A stretch of 64,000 bases of DNA from Sulfuricystis multivorans (GCF_003966565.1 NZ_AP018718.1:806001-870000); one strand, 5' to 3'; counted from the stretch's first letter, positions 1 through 8,269 are shown. Notes: generated by a model not told the origin, from the sequence alone. Program-made: numbers and translations.

Positions 1-241
1 TCGAGGGGATGCCATAGACGATGATCTGGCCCGACTGCCCCCCAGAACTGAACACCACGAATTCGTCCCGCCCCCCCGTCGGCACATAGGTCTTCGCCGC
101 CGCCAGCAAATCCTGCTGGCTCAATCCCCGCCGCTTCATCACGTCTTGCAGCGTCTCGGCACCCAACGCCGATCCCACTGCCGCTATCCCAAAACCTGCC
201 GCCAGCAACCACGGTACGGCTCGTTGGCTGAGTCTCTTCAT
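1..241 (-). CDS. nosZ: nitrous-oxide reductase NosZ, copy 1 (partial, 3' part outside the window)
   Basis: N-terminal 80 codons of a second NosZ, the periplasmic copper enzyme that reduces N2O to N2. The start ATG (239-241) follows a GGGAGG ribosome site. The first 27 residues (MKRLSQRAVPWLLAAG..) form a Sec-type signal peptide with no twin-arginine motif, as in clade II NosZ. From the predicted mature end (AETLQDVMKRRGLSQ) bases 1-160 are identical to 4714-4873 of the complete copy, while the signal-peptide codons differ at many sites. The gene lies downstream of the response-regulator gene, with 171 bp between them that hold a perfect 17-bp palindrome. No FNR box was seen in that gap. Whether the rest of the copy is intact cannot be judged here. 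Confidence 0.9.
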   Translation of the reverse strand, partial: MKRLSQRAVPWLLAAGFGIAAVGSALGAETLQDVMKRRGLSQQDLLAAAKTYVPTGGRDEFVVFSSGGQSGQIIVYGIPS

Positions 242-306
242 GATCTGCCTCCCGGTAAAAAAACGCACATGTCACGGCTCAACGCCCCATGCGGCATGCG
301 GCCGCA

Positions 307-323
307 TGCGACAACTTGTCGCA
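307..323. promoter_or_regulatory. 17-bp palindrome upstream of nosZ copy 1
   Basis: TGCGACAACTTGTCGCA is a perfect palindrome centred about 74 bp before the nosZ copy 1 start. A near-identical palindrome lies at the same distance before nosZ copy 2 (5022-5038). Another perfect palindrome, GCATGCGGCCGCATGC, lies next to it at 294-309. Shared sequence and position suggest a common operator, possibly for the neighbouring NarL-type regulator; the regulator assignment is a guess. Confidence 0.45.
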
Positions 324-412
324 CTGACAGCATACTAGTTTTCGCGTTCGGGAAACAGAATCGGCCCAGGCTGATTTGATGGGTAGGAAAATTCCTATCG
401 CAGCGATGACGA

Positions 413-1057
413 TCAGCCTTCCGGCAGCAAGCCCTGTCGCACTGCGTAGCGCACCAGCTCGGCGATGTTCTCGCAGCGCAGTTTTTCGAGGATATGCACT
501 TTGTGGGTGCTGACCGTCTTGACGCTCAGATTCAATCTTTCGGCGATTTCGGAGACGCTCTCGCCCGCCACCAGGGCCTGGAAAACCTGATACTCGCGAT
601 CGGAGAGGCGGGTGTGGGGCGGCGCATCCGTCTTTTCACCCTGCAGCATGTCGAGTGCCAGTTTCTCGGCGACGGTCGGCGTGATGTAGAGGCCGCCGGA
701 GGCAACCTTGCGCAATGCGGCGACCAGCTGGTCCTCGGCGTTGTCCTTGCACAGATAACCAGAGGCGCCGGCCTTGAGCGCTCGCACCGCATAGACGTCC
801 TCCTTGTGCATGCTGAGGATCAGGATCGGCAGGCGTGGAACGAGCTGCTTGAGCTGCTTGATCAACTCGATGCCGCTTCTGCCGGGCATCGTCATGTCCA
901 AGAGCAGCACGTCCCACGGCTCCGCCTGGGCCTTGGCGAGTGTTTCGTGGCCATTGGCGGCTTCGCCGCCGACGACGATGTCGGGGGTTTCGGAAAGAAT
1001 CTGTTTCAGACCGGCGCGCAGGATCGCGTGGTCGTCGGCGATCAGGACCTTGATCAT
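413..1057 (-). CDS. NarL/FixJ-type response regulator
   Basis: A 214-residue response regulator. The receiver domain (residues 1-120) has the acidic pair in IADDHAI (residues 8-9), phospho-acceptor Asp54 in LLLDMTMPG, and the conserved Lys of the CKDNAE segment. A LuxR-type helix-turn-helix (about 145-207) carries LSDREYQVFQAL and the recognition segment SVKTVSTHKVHILEKL. The start overlaps the upstream kinase stop by 4 bp (ATGA), so the two form one translation-coupled operon. Its place between two nosZ genes suggests control of N2O or nitrogen-oxide respiration, which is inference. DNA target unknown; the palindromes at 307-323 and 5022-5038 are candidates. Confidence 0.9.
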   Translation of the reverse strand: MIKVLIADDHAILRAGLKQILSETPDIVVGGEAANGHETLAKAQAEPWDVLLLDMTMPGRSGIELIKQLKQLVPRLPILILSMHKEDVYAVRALKAGASGYLCKDNAEDQLVAALRKVASGGLYITPTVAEKLALDMLQGEKTDAPPHTRLSDREYQVFQALVAGESVSEIAERLNLSVKTVSTHKVHILEKLRCENIAELVRYAVRQGLLPEG

Positions 1058-2583
1058 GAAAGGGACTCCTCGGGGATGGGCAGCCAGCCGTCGATGCGCG
1101 TGCCTTTGCCCGGTTGACTTTCGATGTCGAGATGACCGCCCAGGATCGCGGCGCGTTCGCGCATGCCGATCACGCCGAAATGCTTCTTGCCGTCGCCGCC
1201 TTGCAAGTTCTCGCAGCCGCGTCCGTCATCTTCGACAGTCAGCCGGATCCCCCTATCGTTTTGCTCGATGACAACGGTCACGGTATGGGCTTGGGCATGG
1301 CGGGCGACGTTGGTCAGCGCTTCCTGGACGATGCGGAACACGGCGGTGGCGATCTCGCCCGGCAGATCGAACTCTTCGCGGTTCATCCGCAGCCGGCAAG
1401 GAATACCGGTGCGCTCGGTAAATTGCGCGACATGGTGCTCGATCGCGGCGGCCAGCCCCAGGCTGTCGAGCATCGCCGGCCGCAGGTCTTCCGAAATTCG
1501 CCGTAGCGAGACGATGCTCTGCTCGACGACGGACAACGCCTTGCCGACGCGTTCCGCCGCCGGGCTGCCCAAATTCGAGGCGCTGCACTTGTTGCGCAGC
1601 CAGCCGAGATCGAAACGCAAGGCGGTGAGGGCCTGGCCCAGCTCATCGTGGAGCTCGCGGGCGATGCGCGTGCGCTCTTCCTCGCGCACGGTCTGCAAAA
1701 ACGCGGCCAGCTCGCGCAGGCGCGCTTCGGAAGCTTCCAGCCGCTCCTTGTGCTTCTTCAATATATCTTCATTGGCGCGCCGTTCCATCTCCAGTGCGAC
1801 ATGTTCCGCGGCGCGCCGGCGCAGGAAGATCCAGTAGGCGAACAGCGTCGTGATGCCGGCCAGCCAGATGCCGATGTGCCAATACTGGATCGTGCGCCAG
1901 GTCGGCTCCTGCGCGTTCCAGTAGGCATTGAGGTCGATCGACACTACGGCGCCGCCGCGCAACCCGCCGACCGGGACGAGCGTGTCGCGGTGGCATTCGA
2001 GGCATTCCTCGTCCATGCGCATCGGGATCATCACGCGCATCAGGCCGTGGCCTTTTTTCTTCGGCATCGCCTCGGCGACGATTTGTGTGCCGCTTTGCAG
2101 GGTCCTCAGTGCCTCGGCTTCCCATTCGTCTGGCGCATTGTCGCGGTTGGCGAGCTGCAGCGAGGTCAGGCGTTCCTTGCTGCCGTAGAGCTTGTTGCTG
2201 ACTTCCTGGATGCCCATCAGGATGTGAATCGGGGTCAGCGAAATCAGCTTGTCCATTTCACCCGTCGAATGCAGCGCCAGCAGACGCTCTTGTTCGCTCA
2301 AGCGGTCGACGCTGGGCGCGCGGTTTTCCCGGATGAATACGCCGCCGACTTCCGAAGCCCATTTGCGAATCGCCATGTCCTTCTTCAAATTGGCGATCGC
2401 ATCGATGCGCGCCAGCTCCTGGGCGGTATGGTTCAGCTGTTCGCGCTGCGTCCATAGCGAAAACAGCACCAGCAGGGTCCAGACGATGCCGGTCAGGATG
2501 AAGGCGAGCGGGTGTGTGACCAGCGACAACGGGTTGGCGCGGGTCGCCGTGGGAGTCTCGGCAATCGGTTTGCTGTCCTGCAT
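1054..2583 (-). CDS. NarX-type sensor histidine kinase with DUF3365 c-haem sensor domain
   Basis: A 509-residue membrane kinase. The predicted order is: TM helix about 25-44; periplasmic domain about 65-228 resembling DUF3365 (Tll0287-like), with WASEVGGVFI, the NAPDEWEAEAL segment and a covalent-haem motif CLECH at 194-198; TM helix about 232-253; a coiled-coil linker 255-300; a HisKA_3 dimerisation domain with the phospho-acceptor His312 in ARELHDELGQAL; and a HATPase domain (NVARHAQAH, DDGRG, GVIGMRERA). The combination implies a redox- or gas-responsive haem sensor passing phosphate to the adjacent NarL-type regulator. The start lies just after the terminator of nosZ copy 2, so the kinase gene may have its own promoter or depend on read-through. 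Confidence 0.88.
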   Translation of the reverse strand: MQDSKPIAETPTATRANPLSLVTHPLAFILTGIVWTLLVLFSLWTQREQLNHTAQELARIDAIANLKKDMAIRKWASEVGGVFIRENRAPSVDRLSEQERLLALHSTGEMDKLISLTPIHILMGIQEVSNKLYGSKERLTSLQLANRDNAPDEWEAEALRTLQSGTQIVAEAMPKKKGHGLMRVMIPMRMDEECLECHRDTLVPVGGLRGGAVVSIDLNAYWNAQEPTWRTIQYWHIGIWLAGITTLFAYWIFLRRRAAEHVALEMERRANEDILKKHKERLEASEARLRELAAFLQTVREEERTRIARELHDELGQALTALRFDLGWLRNKCSASNLGSPAAERVGKALSVVEQSIVSLRRISEDLRPAMLDSLGLAAAIEHHVAQFTERTGIPCRLRMNREEFDLPGEIATAVFRIVQEALTNVARHAQAHTVTVVIEQNDRGIRLTVEDDGRGCENLQGGDGKKHFGVIGMRERAAILGGHLDIESQPGKGTRIDGWLPIPEESLS

Positions 2584-2605
2584 GAAACGCTATTTTCCTC
2601 TGATC

Positions 2606-2634
2606 AAAAAAAAGAGGGGCGGTTGCCCGCCCCT
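2606..2634 (-). terminator. rho-independent terminator of nosZ copy 2
   Basis: On the minus strand an 8-bp stem (AGGGGCGG at 615-622 paired with 627-634, numbered from 2000; loop of 4) is followed by a run of eight T. It starts 26 bp after the nosZ stop codon and ends just before the kinase start codon. Confidence 0.85.
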
Positions 2635-2659
2635 TTGATTGACCTCGGATCGCTTCTCT

Positions 2660-4951
2660 TTACTTGACCTTTTTGGCGCCTTTTTGTTCGAGATAGGTTT
2701 TGGCTCTGAGGCCGAGGTCGGCGGCCTTGACCTGGTATTGCCAGACCTGTTCGGCCCAGAGGGTGGCCTGTTCCCAATCCTTCTTGGCGGCGGCTTCCTC
2801 GTGTTTCTTCTTGGCATCGGGGATCTTGTTGAGCTGGTCGGTGGCATCCTCGACCATCGCGACGGCATCCGGGAAGTCCTTGTAATTGACCGAGGTGATG
2901 AAGGCGACGACGGAGTCGATGACGGCCTGGGTGTCGGCGATCTTCTTCAACTGGGCCTTATAGTCGGCTTCCGTATAAGCCTGGGCGGCGAGGGTGGTCT
3001 TGGACGGCTTCCAGCCCTTCGGCTTGACCAAGAGGTAACCCTGCATTTCGAGGTGCAGCGCCGAGCAGAACTCCGTGCAGTAGTAGGGATAGACGCCTTC
3101 CTTGTCGGCCTTGAACTTGACCGTGACGGTCTTGCCGGGCTCGACCGAGGCATGGACGTTGTAGGTCGAGATCGTGAAGCCGTGGGTTTCGTCCTCGGCG
3201 CGTTCGAGGTTGGTCAGGTGGATCGTCACTTCGTCGCCGACTTCCGTCTCGATGGTTTCCGGCGTGATGTGCGAGCGGATCAGGGTACCGAACACCTCGA
3301 CCTTGTTGCCCTTTCTGACGGTCTTTTCCTCACCGGCCCTGACGGCGCCCGGATGCGGATTGTCGGTGCGGCTGTTGGTGCCGAGCTTGTAGCGGATCGC
3401 CGGCTTGAGCTTCTTGGCGTCGATGGCCACCGCGTAGTGGGGTTCGCCCAGCGGCAACGGCATGTCGTAGAGCAGCTGCATCTTGTCGTTGGAGATATCG
3501 ATCAGCTGGTGGTTCTGCGGATGCAGCGGGCCCACCGGCACGAAGCGGTCGATCGCCAGCTTGTTCAGTGCGACCAGATAGTGGCCCTTCGGCTTCGCCG
3601 TATCGCCTTCCATCGTCATCAGGTGGCCGATGTTGTAATGGACGGAGATCTTGTCGAGCACCTTGCCTTCGCAGAAGTCCCACTTCGCGACCTGCGAATC
3701 GACATACAGCGAGGTGTAGGCCACGCAGGGCTTGGAGTCATACTGCGTGTGCAGCGGGCCTAAGCCCAGCGAGACCTGGGTGTGCAGCGTGTCCTTCATG
3801 GACAGCACCGGGATGCCGTAGGGGTCCTTGGACTCGAACTTGCCGGCCTTGATGGCGGCCATGATCTTCTCGAAGGAATAGACGGACACGTGCGTATCGA
3901 GCTTGCCGGCGACGATGATCTTGGTGCCGTCCGGGGTGACATCGACGCCGTGCGGGCTCTTCGGCTCGGGAATCAGGAACAGGATGCCTTCCTTGACGGC
4001 GACGTCGATCGGCAGCACGTTGTGGCCGTTGATCTTCTTCGCCTTGCCGGCCTTGACCAGTTCGGCGGCGCGCTTCCAGTTGATCACGTGCAGGTAGTCG
4101 GTGTCCTTCGCGGAGCAGCCGGCTTCATAAGGCGGACGGCCCTTCTCGATGCCGCCCACATAGCGCTCGGAGCAGAACGAGTTGGTGAAGCTCCAGCCAT
4201 CCGACGGGCCCTTGCCGGCATCCGACAAGTCCTGCGAATAGGGCGGCAGCTCGACGGAGAAGGATTCCTCCGGCTTGATGCGGCCTTCCTTGCGGTCGAA
4301 CTTCCAGTAGGTCATGCCGCCGCGGTATTTCTCGTTGAACTCTTCGAGCGGATAGAACTTGCGCGGTTCGAGCGGCGCGGCGTATTGCGAGGCTTCGAAG
4401 ACGTAGTCGGTGTTCGGGGTGACGAAGGCGCCGCCGTGCTCGGACTTGAAGACCGGGTTGACGACGATCTGCTTGGTCTCGAAATCGCGCAGGTCGATCA
4501 CCGCGATGCGCGGGTTGGCCTTGTCGTTGATGAACAGGAACTGGCCATCGGTCTCGCCGTTGGTCTCGGAGATCGCCGGGTGGTGGGTGTCGCCCCAGGT
4601 GATGTCCTTGCCATCGATGCGACCACCGGCCAATACCGCCTTTGACTCCTCGTCATAGCCATAGCCCTGCCAGGGCTCGGGGGTGAACACCGCGATGTAT
4701 TTGAGGATGCGCATCGAGGGGATGCCATAGACGATGATCTGGCCCGACTGCCCCCCAGAACTGAACACCACGAATTCGTCCCGCCCCCCCGTCGGCACAT
4801 AGGTCTTCGCCGCCGCCAGCAAATCCTGCTGGCTCAATCCCCGCCGCTTCATCACGTCTTGCAGCGTCTCGGCGGACCAGGCGGTCGCCGCTGCGAGACC
4901 CATGCCGGCGGCCAGTAACAGCGGCACGGTTCGCTGGGTGAGTTTTTTCAT
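2660..4951 (-). CDS. nosZ: nitrous-oxide reductase NosZ, copy 2 (clade II, Sec-type signal)
   Basis: A 763-residue periplasmic multicopper enzyme that catalyses N2O + 2e- + 2H+ to N2 + H2O. A Sec signal peptide (residues 1-26, no RR motif) marks the clade II type. The beta-propeller carries candidate CuZ histidines in GDTHHPAIS, SEHGGAF, SPHGVDV, GPLHTQYD, NIGHLMT, GPLHPQNH and GEPHYAV. The cupredoxin domain holds the CuA ligands in YCTEFCSALHLEMQG (Cys625, Cys629, His633, Met636). About 119 mostly charged, helical residues follow the CuA domain and contain no haem motif. Upstream lie a palindrome (5022-5038) and an FNR/Dnr box (5068-5081); downstream lies a strong terminator. No nosR, nosD, nosF, nosY or nosL gene lies within the window. 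Confidence 0.97.
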   Translation of the reverse strand: MKKLTQRTVPLLLAAGMGLAAATAWSAETLQDVMKRRGLSQQDLLAAAKTYVPTGGRDEFVVFSSGGQSGQIIVYGIPSMRILKYIAVFTPEPWQGYGYDEESKAVLAGGRIDGKDITWGDTHHPAISETNGETDGQFLFINDKANPRIAVIDLRDFETKQIVVNPVFKSEHGGAFVTPNTDYVFEASQYAAPLEPRKFYPLEEFNEKYRGGMTYWKFDRKEGRIKPEESFSVELPPYSQDLSDAGKGPSDGWSFTNSFCSERYVGGIEKGRPPYEAGCSAKDTDYLHVINWKRAAELVKAGKAKKINGHNVLPIDVAVKEGILFLIPEPKSPHGVDVTPDGTKIIVAGKLDTHVSVYSFEKIMAAIKAGKFESKDPYGIPVLSMKDTLHTQVSLGLGPLHTQYDSKPCVAYTSLYVDSQVAKWDFCEGKVLDKISVHYNIGHLMTMEGDTAKPKGHYLVALNKLAIDRFVPVGPLHPQNHQLIDISNDKMQLLYDMPLPLGEPHYAVAIDAKKLKPAIRYKLGTNSRTDNPHPGAVRAGEEKTVRKGNKVEVFGTLIRSHITPETIETEVGDEVTIHLTNLERAEDETHGFTISTYNVHASVEPGKTVTVKFKADKEGVYPYYCTEFCSALHLEMQGYLLVKPKGWKPSKTTLAAQAYTEADYKAQLKKIADTQAVIDSVVAFITSVNYKDFPDAVAMVEDATDQLNKIPDAKKKHEEAAAKKDWEQATLWAEQVWQYQVKAADLGLRAKTYLEQKGAKKVK

Positions 4952-5021
4952 GCTTGGACTCCCATGTCAGATTGATCGACGACACCCAAATGCGCAGCGG
5001 CAGGGTGCGACAAAGCGCCGC

Positions 5022-5038
5022 TGCGACAATTTGCCGCA
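5022..5038. promoter_or_regulatory. palindrome upstream of nosZ copy 2
   Basis: TGCGACAATTTGCCGCA, an imperfect version of the palindrome at 307-323, centred about 79 bp before the nosZ copy 2 start. A further half-site TGCGACAA lies at 5006-5013, 16 bp away in direct orientation. If the FNR box at 5068-5081 acts at -41.5, the transcription start would fall near 5033, inside this palindrome, which would suit a repressor or local modulator. Confidence 0.4.
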
Positions 5039-5067
5039 CAATCTATGCGCGGGCAAAAGGCCTTACC

Positions 5068-5081
5068 TTGATCGGAATCAA
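5068..5081. promoter_or_regulatory. FNR/Dnr/NNR-type binding site
   Basis: TTGATCGGAATCAA matches the FNR/Dnr consensus TTGAT-N4-ATCAA exactly. It lies between nosZ copy 2 (117 bp away, leftward) and the small membrane-protein operon (rightward), so it could serve either or both. A site at -41.5 would place leftward transcription start near 5033, with an ATAGAT-like -10 element at 5041-5046 on the minus strand, and rightward start near 5116. Confidence 0.75.
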
Positions 5082-5127
5082 GTGATCATGCATTCTTTTT
5101 CCGCCCGGCGTGATACCTTTGGGGCCG

Positions 5128-5598
5128 ATGCCGCCCTGCAAATCCCTCCTCGTCGATTCTGCGATGATTCTCGCCCTGATCCTGATCGGGGCGATCGGAT
5201 ACAAGCTCTCGCCGCTATTGCTGCCGAAGGCGGATCTGTTCGTCCAGCCCGATGTCGGCTGCGATCTGCATAGGACGCCGTGCACCGCCCGTCTGCCCGG
5301 CGGCGGACGCCTCAGCTTCTCGCTTTCACCGCGGCCGATTCCGGTGGCGAGGCCACTCGAGGTCGAGGTAGCGCTCGAAGGGCTCGATGCCGAGCGGGTG
5401 AAGGTCGATTTCGCCGGGGTGGAGATGAGCATGGGGTACAACCGGCCGACGCTGCGGGCGATCACGGCGCAACGCCACCTCGGACAGGCGACGCTGCCGG
5501 TGTGTGTGACCGGCCGGATGTTGTGGCAGGCGACCGTGCTGGTTGAAACCGACGGCAAGCGGATTGCGGTGCCTTTCAGGTTCGAGGCGGGGCATTAG
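5128..5598 (+). CDS. membrane-anchored periplasmic protein of unknown function
   Basis: About 156 residues from ATG 5128 (144 if ATG 5164 is used). ATG 5128 is preferred because it follows a GGGG stretch and lies downstream of a transcription start predicted from the FNR box; a GTG at 5110 would fall before that start. A single hydrophobic segment (MILALILIGAIGYKL) anchors the protein. The exported part looks like a small beta-sandwich, with two cysteines in VGCDLHRTPC, a motif SMGYNRPTL and a conserved-looking LPVCVTGRMLWQATV. The layout recalls FixH/YtkA-type or copper-related periplasmic proteins, but the family was not recognised. It is followed without a gap by a 49-codon membrane gene. 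Confidence 0.7.
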   Translation: MPPCKSLLVDSAMILALILIGAIGYKLSPLLLPKADLFVQPDVGCDLHRTPCTARLPGGGRLSFSLSPRPIPVARPLEVEVALEGLDAERVKVDFAGVEMSMGYNRPTLRAITAQRHLGQATLPVCVTGRMLWQATVLVETDGKRIAVPFRFEAGH

Positions 5599-5748
5599 AT
5601 GCGGCTCTTTCTGATCCTGCTCAACATCGCACTCATCATTGCGATCGTCTTCGTGATCTTTTTCTGGAATCCGCAGCTCCAGGAAGCACCATTGCCGGGC
5701 ACGCACGATGCGCGGCTGGGGGGTGACGTGATGGCGCCGGGCAGGTAA
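5599..5748 (+). CDS. small single-span membrane protein (49 aa)
   Basis: ATG 5599 follows directly on the TAG stop of the gene before it, and the frame runs to TAA 5746-5748. The product starts MRLFLILLNIALIIAIVFV, one strongly hydrophobic helix ending in FFWNP, then a short polar tail. The close spacing points to co-translation with the preceding gene. Function is unknown; such peptides are often assembly or stability partners of membrane complexes. It ends immediately before the convergent rsgA stop codon. Confidence 0.6.
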   Translation: MRLFLILLNIALIIAIVFVIFFWNPQLQEAPLPGTHDARLGGDVMAPGR

Positions 5749-6630
5749 TCAGAATGCGCGGGCGGCTTCGTTTTCGCGCGCGATGGCGAGAAAGTGCGTA
5801 AGCCGCCGTGGGTCGATCCAGCCAGCGGTAACCGCGGCGCGGATTGCGCAATCGGGTTCGTTTTCATGACGGCAATCGCGGAAACGGCACTGTTCGAGAT
5901 ACGGCAAGAACTCGACGAAGCCCAGCTCGATCTCGCCGCGCTCTAGATGGGCGAGCCCAAAGGCTTGCAGACCGGGCGAATCGATCAGCGCGCCATCGCC
6001 TTCGGGCAGGAAATAAAGACGGGTATGGGTGGTGGTGTGCTTGCCGGAATCGAGTGCGGTGGAGATTTCGCGCGTCGCGGCAGCGGCTTCGGGAATCAGC
6101 GCATTGACGAGCGTCGATTTGCCCATGCCGCTTTGGCCGACCAGCACCGACACCTGCCCGGCCAGCCAGGGTTTCAGGGGGGAAGCGTCGAGACGGGCGG
6201 AGAGTTCGACGATCGGCAGACCGAGCCGGGCGAAGGGTTCGAGTTCGGCGCGCGCCTTGGAAAGCCCGGCGGTGAGGTCGCATTTGTTGAGGACGATCAC
6301 GCAGCGCAGCTTTTCATGCGCGCAGGCGACGAGCGCGCGGGAGATCAGTTCAGGCGCAAAGCTCGGCTCCGTCGCGACGACCAGAACGATTTGGCTGGCA
6401 TTGGCGGCGATCAGTTTCTGCTTCCATTGATCGCTGCGATAGAGCAAGGAGGTTCTCGGCTCATGGGCGAGGATCGGCGCCTCGTTGCCGAGCAGTTGGC
6501 CTAGGCTGACGCGGTCGCCGCAGGCATAGATGCTTTTCTTGCCGCGCGGAATGCCGATGACGATGCGGCCGTCGGGGAGCGTGACTTCGTAATGACGGCC
6601 AAAGGTGGCAGTAACGACGCCGTTACTCAT
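5749..6630 (-). CDS. rsgA: ribosome small-subunit-dependent GTPase RsgA
   Basis: Circularly permuted GTPase that checks and helps mature the 30S subunit. An N-terminal OB fold (GVVTATFGRHYEVTLPDG) is followed by the permuted GTPase, where NKCDL (G4) comes before GQSGMGKST (G1) and DSPGLQ (G3). A C-terminal zinc site has the pattern CRFRDCRHENEPDC. ATG 6630 gives 293 residues and starts just before the OB fold. An upstream GTG at 6687, touching the stop of the preceding gene, is also possible and would add 19 residues. The gene is third in a minus-strand run after the M48 peptidase and pterin dehydratase genes. Confidence 0.93.
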   Translation of the reverse strand: MSNGVVTATFGRHYEVTLPDGRIVIGIPRGKKSIYACGDRVSLGQLLGNEAPILAHEPRTSLLYRSDQWKQKLIAANASQIVLVVATEPSFAPELISRALVACAHEKLRCVIVLNKCDLTAGLSKARAELEPFARLGLPIVELSARLDASPLKPWLAGQVSVLVGQSGMGKSTLVNALIPEAAAATREISTALDSGKHTTTHTRLYFLPEGDGALIDSPGLQAFGLAHLERGEIELGFVEFLPYLEQCRFRDCRHENEPDCAIRAAVTAGWIDPRRLTHFLAIARENEAARAF

Positions 6631-6686
6631 GTCTGCGGCGGCAACGACGCCTTCAACGGCCTTTGTGGCAGCGACTTTCCTGCCGC

Positions 6687-6968
6687 TCACGGCGCGAAGA
6701 ACAGCGCGTCGATGCGCGCTGCATTGGCGAAATCCCTGTCGGTCATGCCGCCGGCGCTGTGGGTGCTGAAACTCACGCGGCAATGGCCGTATCCGACTTC
6801 GAGGTCGGGGTGATGGTCGCTGCGGTGGGCGATCCAGGCGAGAGCATTCACGAAGGCCAGCGTTTCATGGTAATTGGCGAAACGGTAGGTCTTGACGATG
6901 GCATTGCCTTGACGCGTCCAGCCTTCGAGCGCGGCAAGGCGGGATGCGATCTCCTGGTCGTTCAGCAT
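6687..6968 (-). CDS. phhB: pterin-4a-carbinolamine dehydratase
   Basis: A 93-residue single-domain protein of the PCD/DCoH family, which dehydrates 4a-hydroxytetrahydropterin. The family signature is visible in IAHRSDHHPDLEVGYGHCRVSFSTHSAGGMTDRD (quoted here in parts: HRSDHHPDLEV; STHSAGGMTDRD). Its first 7 bp overlap the end of the M48 peptidase gene, so translation is probably coupled. No phenylalanine hydroxylase gene lies nearby, so the substrate in this organism (pterin recycling or molybdopterin-related) is open. Confidence 0.9.
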   Translation of the reverse strand: MLNDQEIASRLAALEGWTRQGNAIVKTYRFANYHETLAFVNALAWIAHRSDHHPDLEVGYGHCRVSFSTHSAGGMTDRDFANAARIDALFFAP

Positions 6969-8269
6969 GGTGCGGACTCCTTGCGGACTAACGATTCGAG
7001 ATGGGCGATGCGCTGGCTCGCCGGCGGATGCGAGTCGTGAAACAGCGAATGGAGCGGATCCGGCGTCAAGGTCGCCGCGTTGTCGCGGTAGAGCTTGACG
7101 AGCGCACTGATCAGCGCCCGGGCATCAGACTGCTGCGCGGCGAAGGCATCCGCCTCGAATTCATGCCGACGCGACAGCCATGAGAACAATGGCGTGAGCG
7201 GAAAGGAGAAAACCGGCAACACCAGCGTAAAGAGGATCAGCGCCAGCGCACTCTTGCGTGCCGTGTCGCCAGCGCCGACTACCGGCGCCGTCCCGCCGGT
7301 TCCGACATGCAGGCCCTCATAGAACCACGGCTCATCGATGAGCTGGCCGAGCAGCCAGAGCAGGGCGAGCGACAGAACGGCCATCACGGCGATGCGCTTG
7401 GCGATGTGGCGGCGTTTGTAATGACCGAGCTCGTGGGCGAGTACGGCTTCGGTTTCGGTCGGCGTGAGTTTGTCGAGCAGCGTGTCGAAGAAGACGATGC
7501 GCTTCGATTTGCCGAAGCCGGTGAAGTAGGCATTGCCATGTGCGGAGCGTTTCGACCCATCCATCACGAACAGCCCTGCGCTGGTAAAGCCGCAACGTTC
7601 GAGCAGCGCGGCGACACGCTGCTTCACCTCACCTTCGGCGAGCGGCGTGAACTTGTTGAACAGCGGCGCGATGAAGGTCGGATAGACGAGCAGCACCAGC
7701 AGGTTGAAGATAAGCCAGGTCAGCCAGACATCAAGCCACCAAAAGCGCCCCATTGCCTCCATCAGCCAGAGCACGAGCGCGATGAGCGGCGCGCCGATCA
7801 GGACCGTCAGCACGAGCTGCTTGAGCAGATCGGTGACGAAGAGCACCGGGGTCATCTTGTTGAAGCCGAAGCGCGCCTCGATGCCGAAGATGCGCCAGAG
7901 CGTGAAGGGCAGGCCGACGAGGAAGCCCGTCAGACCGACGCTGGCGAACAGCGCGAGACCGTAGGCGTCGTCCGCCGCCGGGAAAAAGTCGCGCCAGAAA
8001 CGGTCGAAAGCCGCCAGCAGGCCACCGAAAGTGAATGCCAACAGCAGCAGGGTATCGGCAGCCAGCTCGACCAGGCCGAGACGAAGCTTGGCCGTGGTGT
8101 AGTCGGCGGCTTTCTGATGATCGGCGAGCGTGATGCGTTCAGCGAAGGCGGGCGGGAGCGCATGCCGATGGGCGGCGACATGGCGCATCTGGCGCAGACT
8201 CAGCCAGACGCGCAGCGTGCTGGTCAAAGCTAGCATGGCAAGGAAAACGGCGGAGAACAACGCGGCCAT
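6962..8269 (-). CDS. M48 family zinc metallopeptidase (Ste24/CAAX-type)
   Basis: A 435-residue integral membrane protease. The N-terminal half holds several hydrophobic spans (residues 1-20, about 60-85, 100-125, 150-175, 180-200), as in the M48 N-terminal domain. The catalytic zinc motif is HELGH in [12 protein letters not shown], with a downstream EADAFAAQ segment that supplies the third ligand. [20 protein letters not shown] precedes the active site as in Ste24 enzymes. It is the first gene of a run with the pterin dehydratase and rsgA genes and is divergent from orn. Likely role: membrane protein quality control. Confidence 0.92.
   Translation of the reverse strand: MAALFSAVFLAMLALTSTLRVWLSLRQMRHVAAHRHALPPAFAERITLADHQKAADYTTAKLRLGLVELAADTLLLLAFTFGGLLAAFDRFWRDFFPAADDAYGLALFASVGLTGFLVGLPFTLWRIFGIEARFGFNKMTPVLFVTDLLKQLVLTVLIGAPLIALVLWLMEAMGRFWWLDVWLTWLIFNLLVLLVYPTFIAPLFNKFTPLAEGEVKQRVAALLERCGFTSAGLFVMDGSKRSAHGNAYFTGFGKSKRIVFFDTLLDKLTPTETEAVLAHELGHYKRRHIAKRIAVMAVLSLALLWLLGQLIDEPWFYEGLHVGTGGTAPVVGAGDTARKSALALILFTLVLPVFSFPLTPLFSWLSRRHEFEADAFAAQQSDARALISALVKLYRDNAATLTPDPLHSLFHDSHPPASQRIAHLESLVRKESAPC

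Noticed and set aside
2639-3763. Open frame antisense to nosZ
   Set aside because: Composition-driven shadow; low-complexity Gly/Leu/Asp-rich translation.
2660-4951. Tat-exported (clade I) NosZ
   Set aside because: The signal peptide has KKLTQRT and no twin arginine; features fit clade II.
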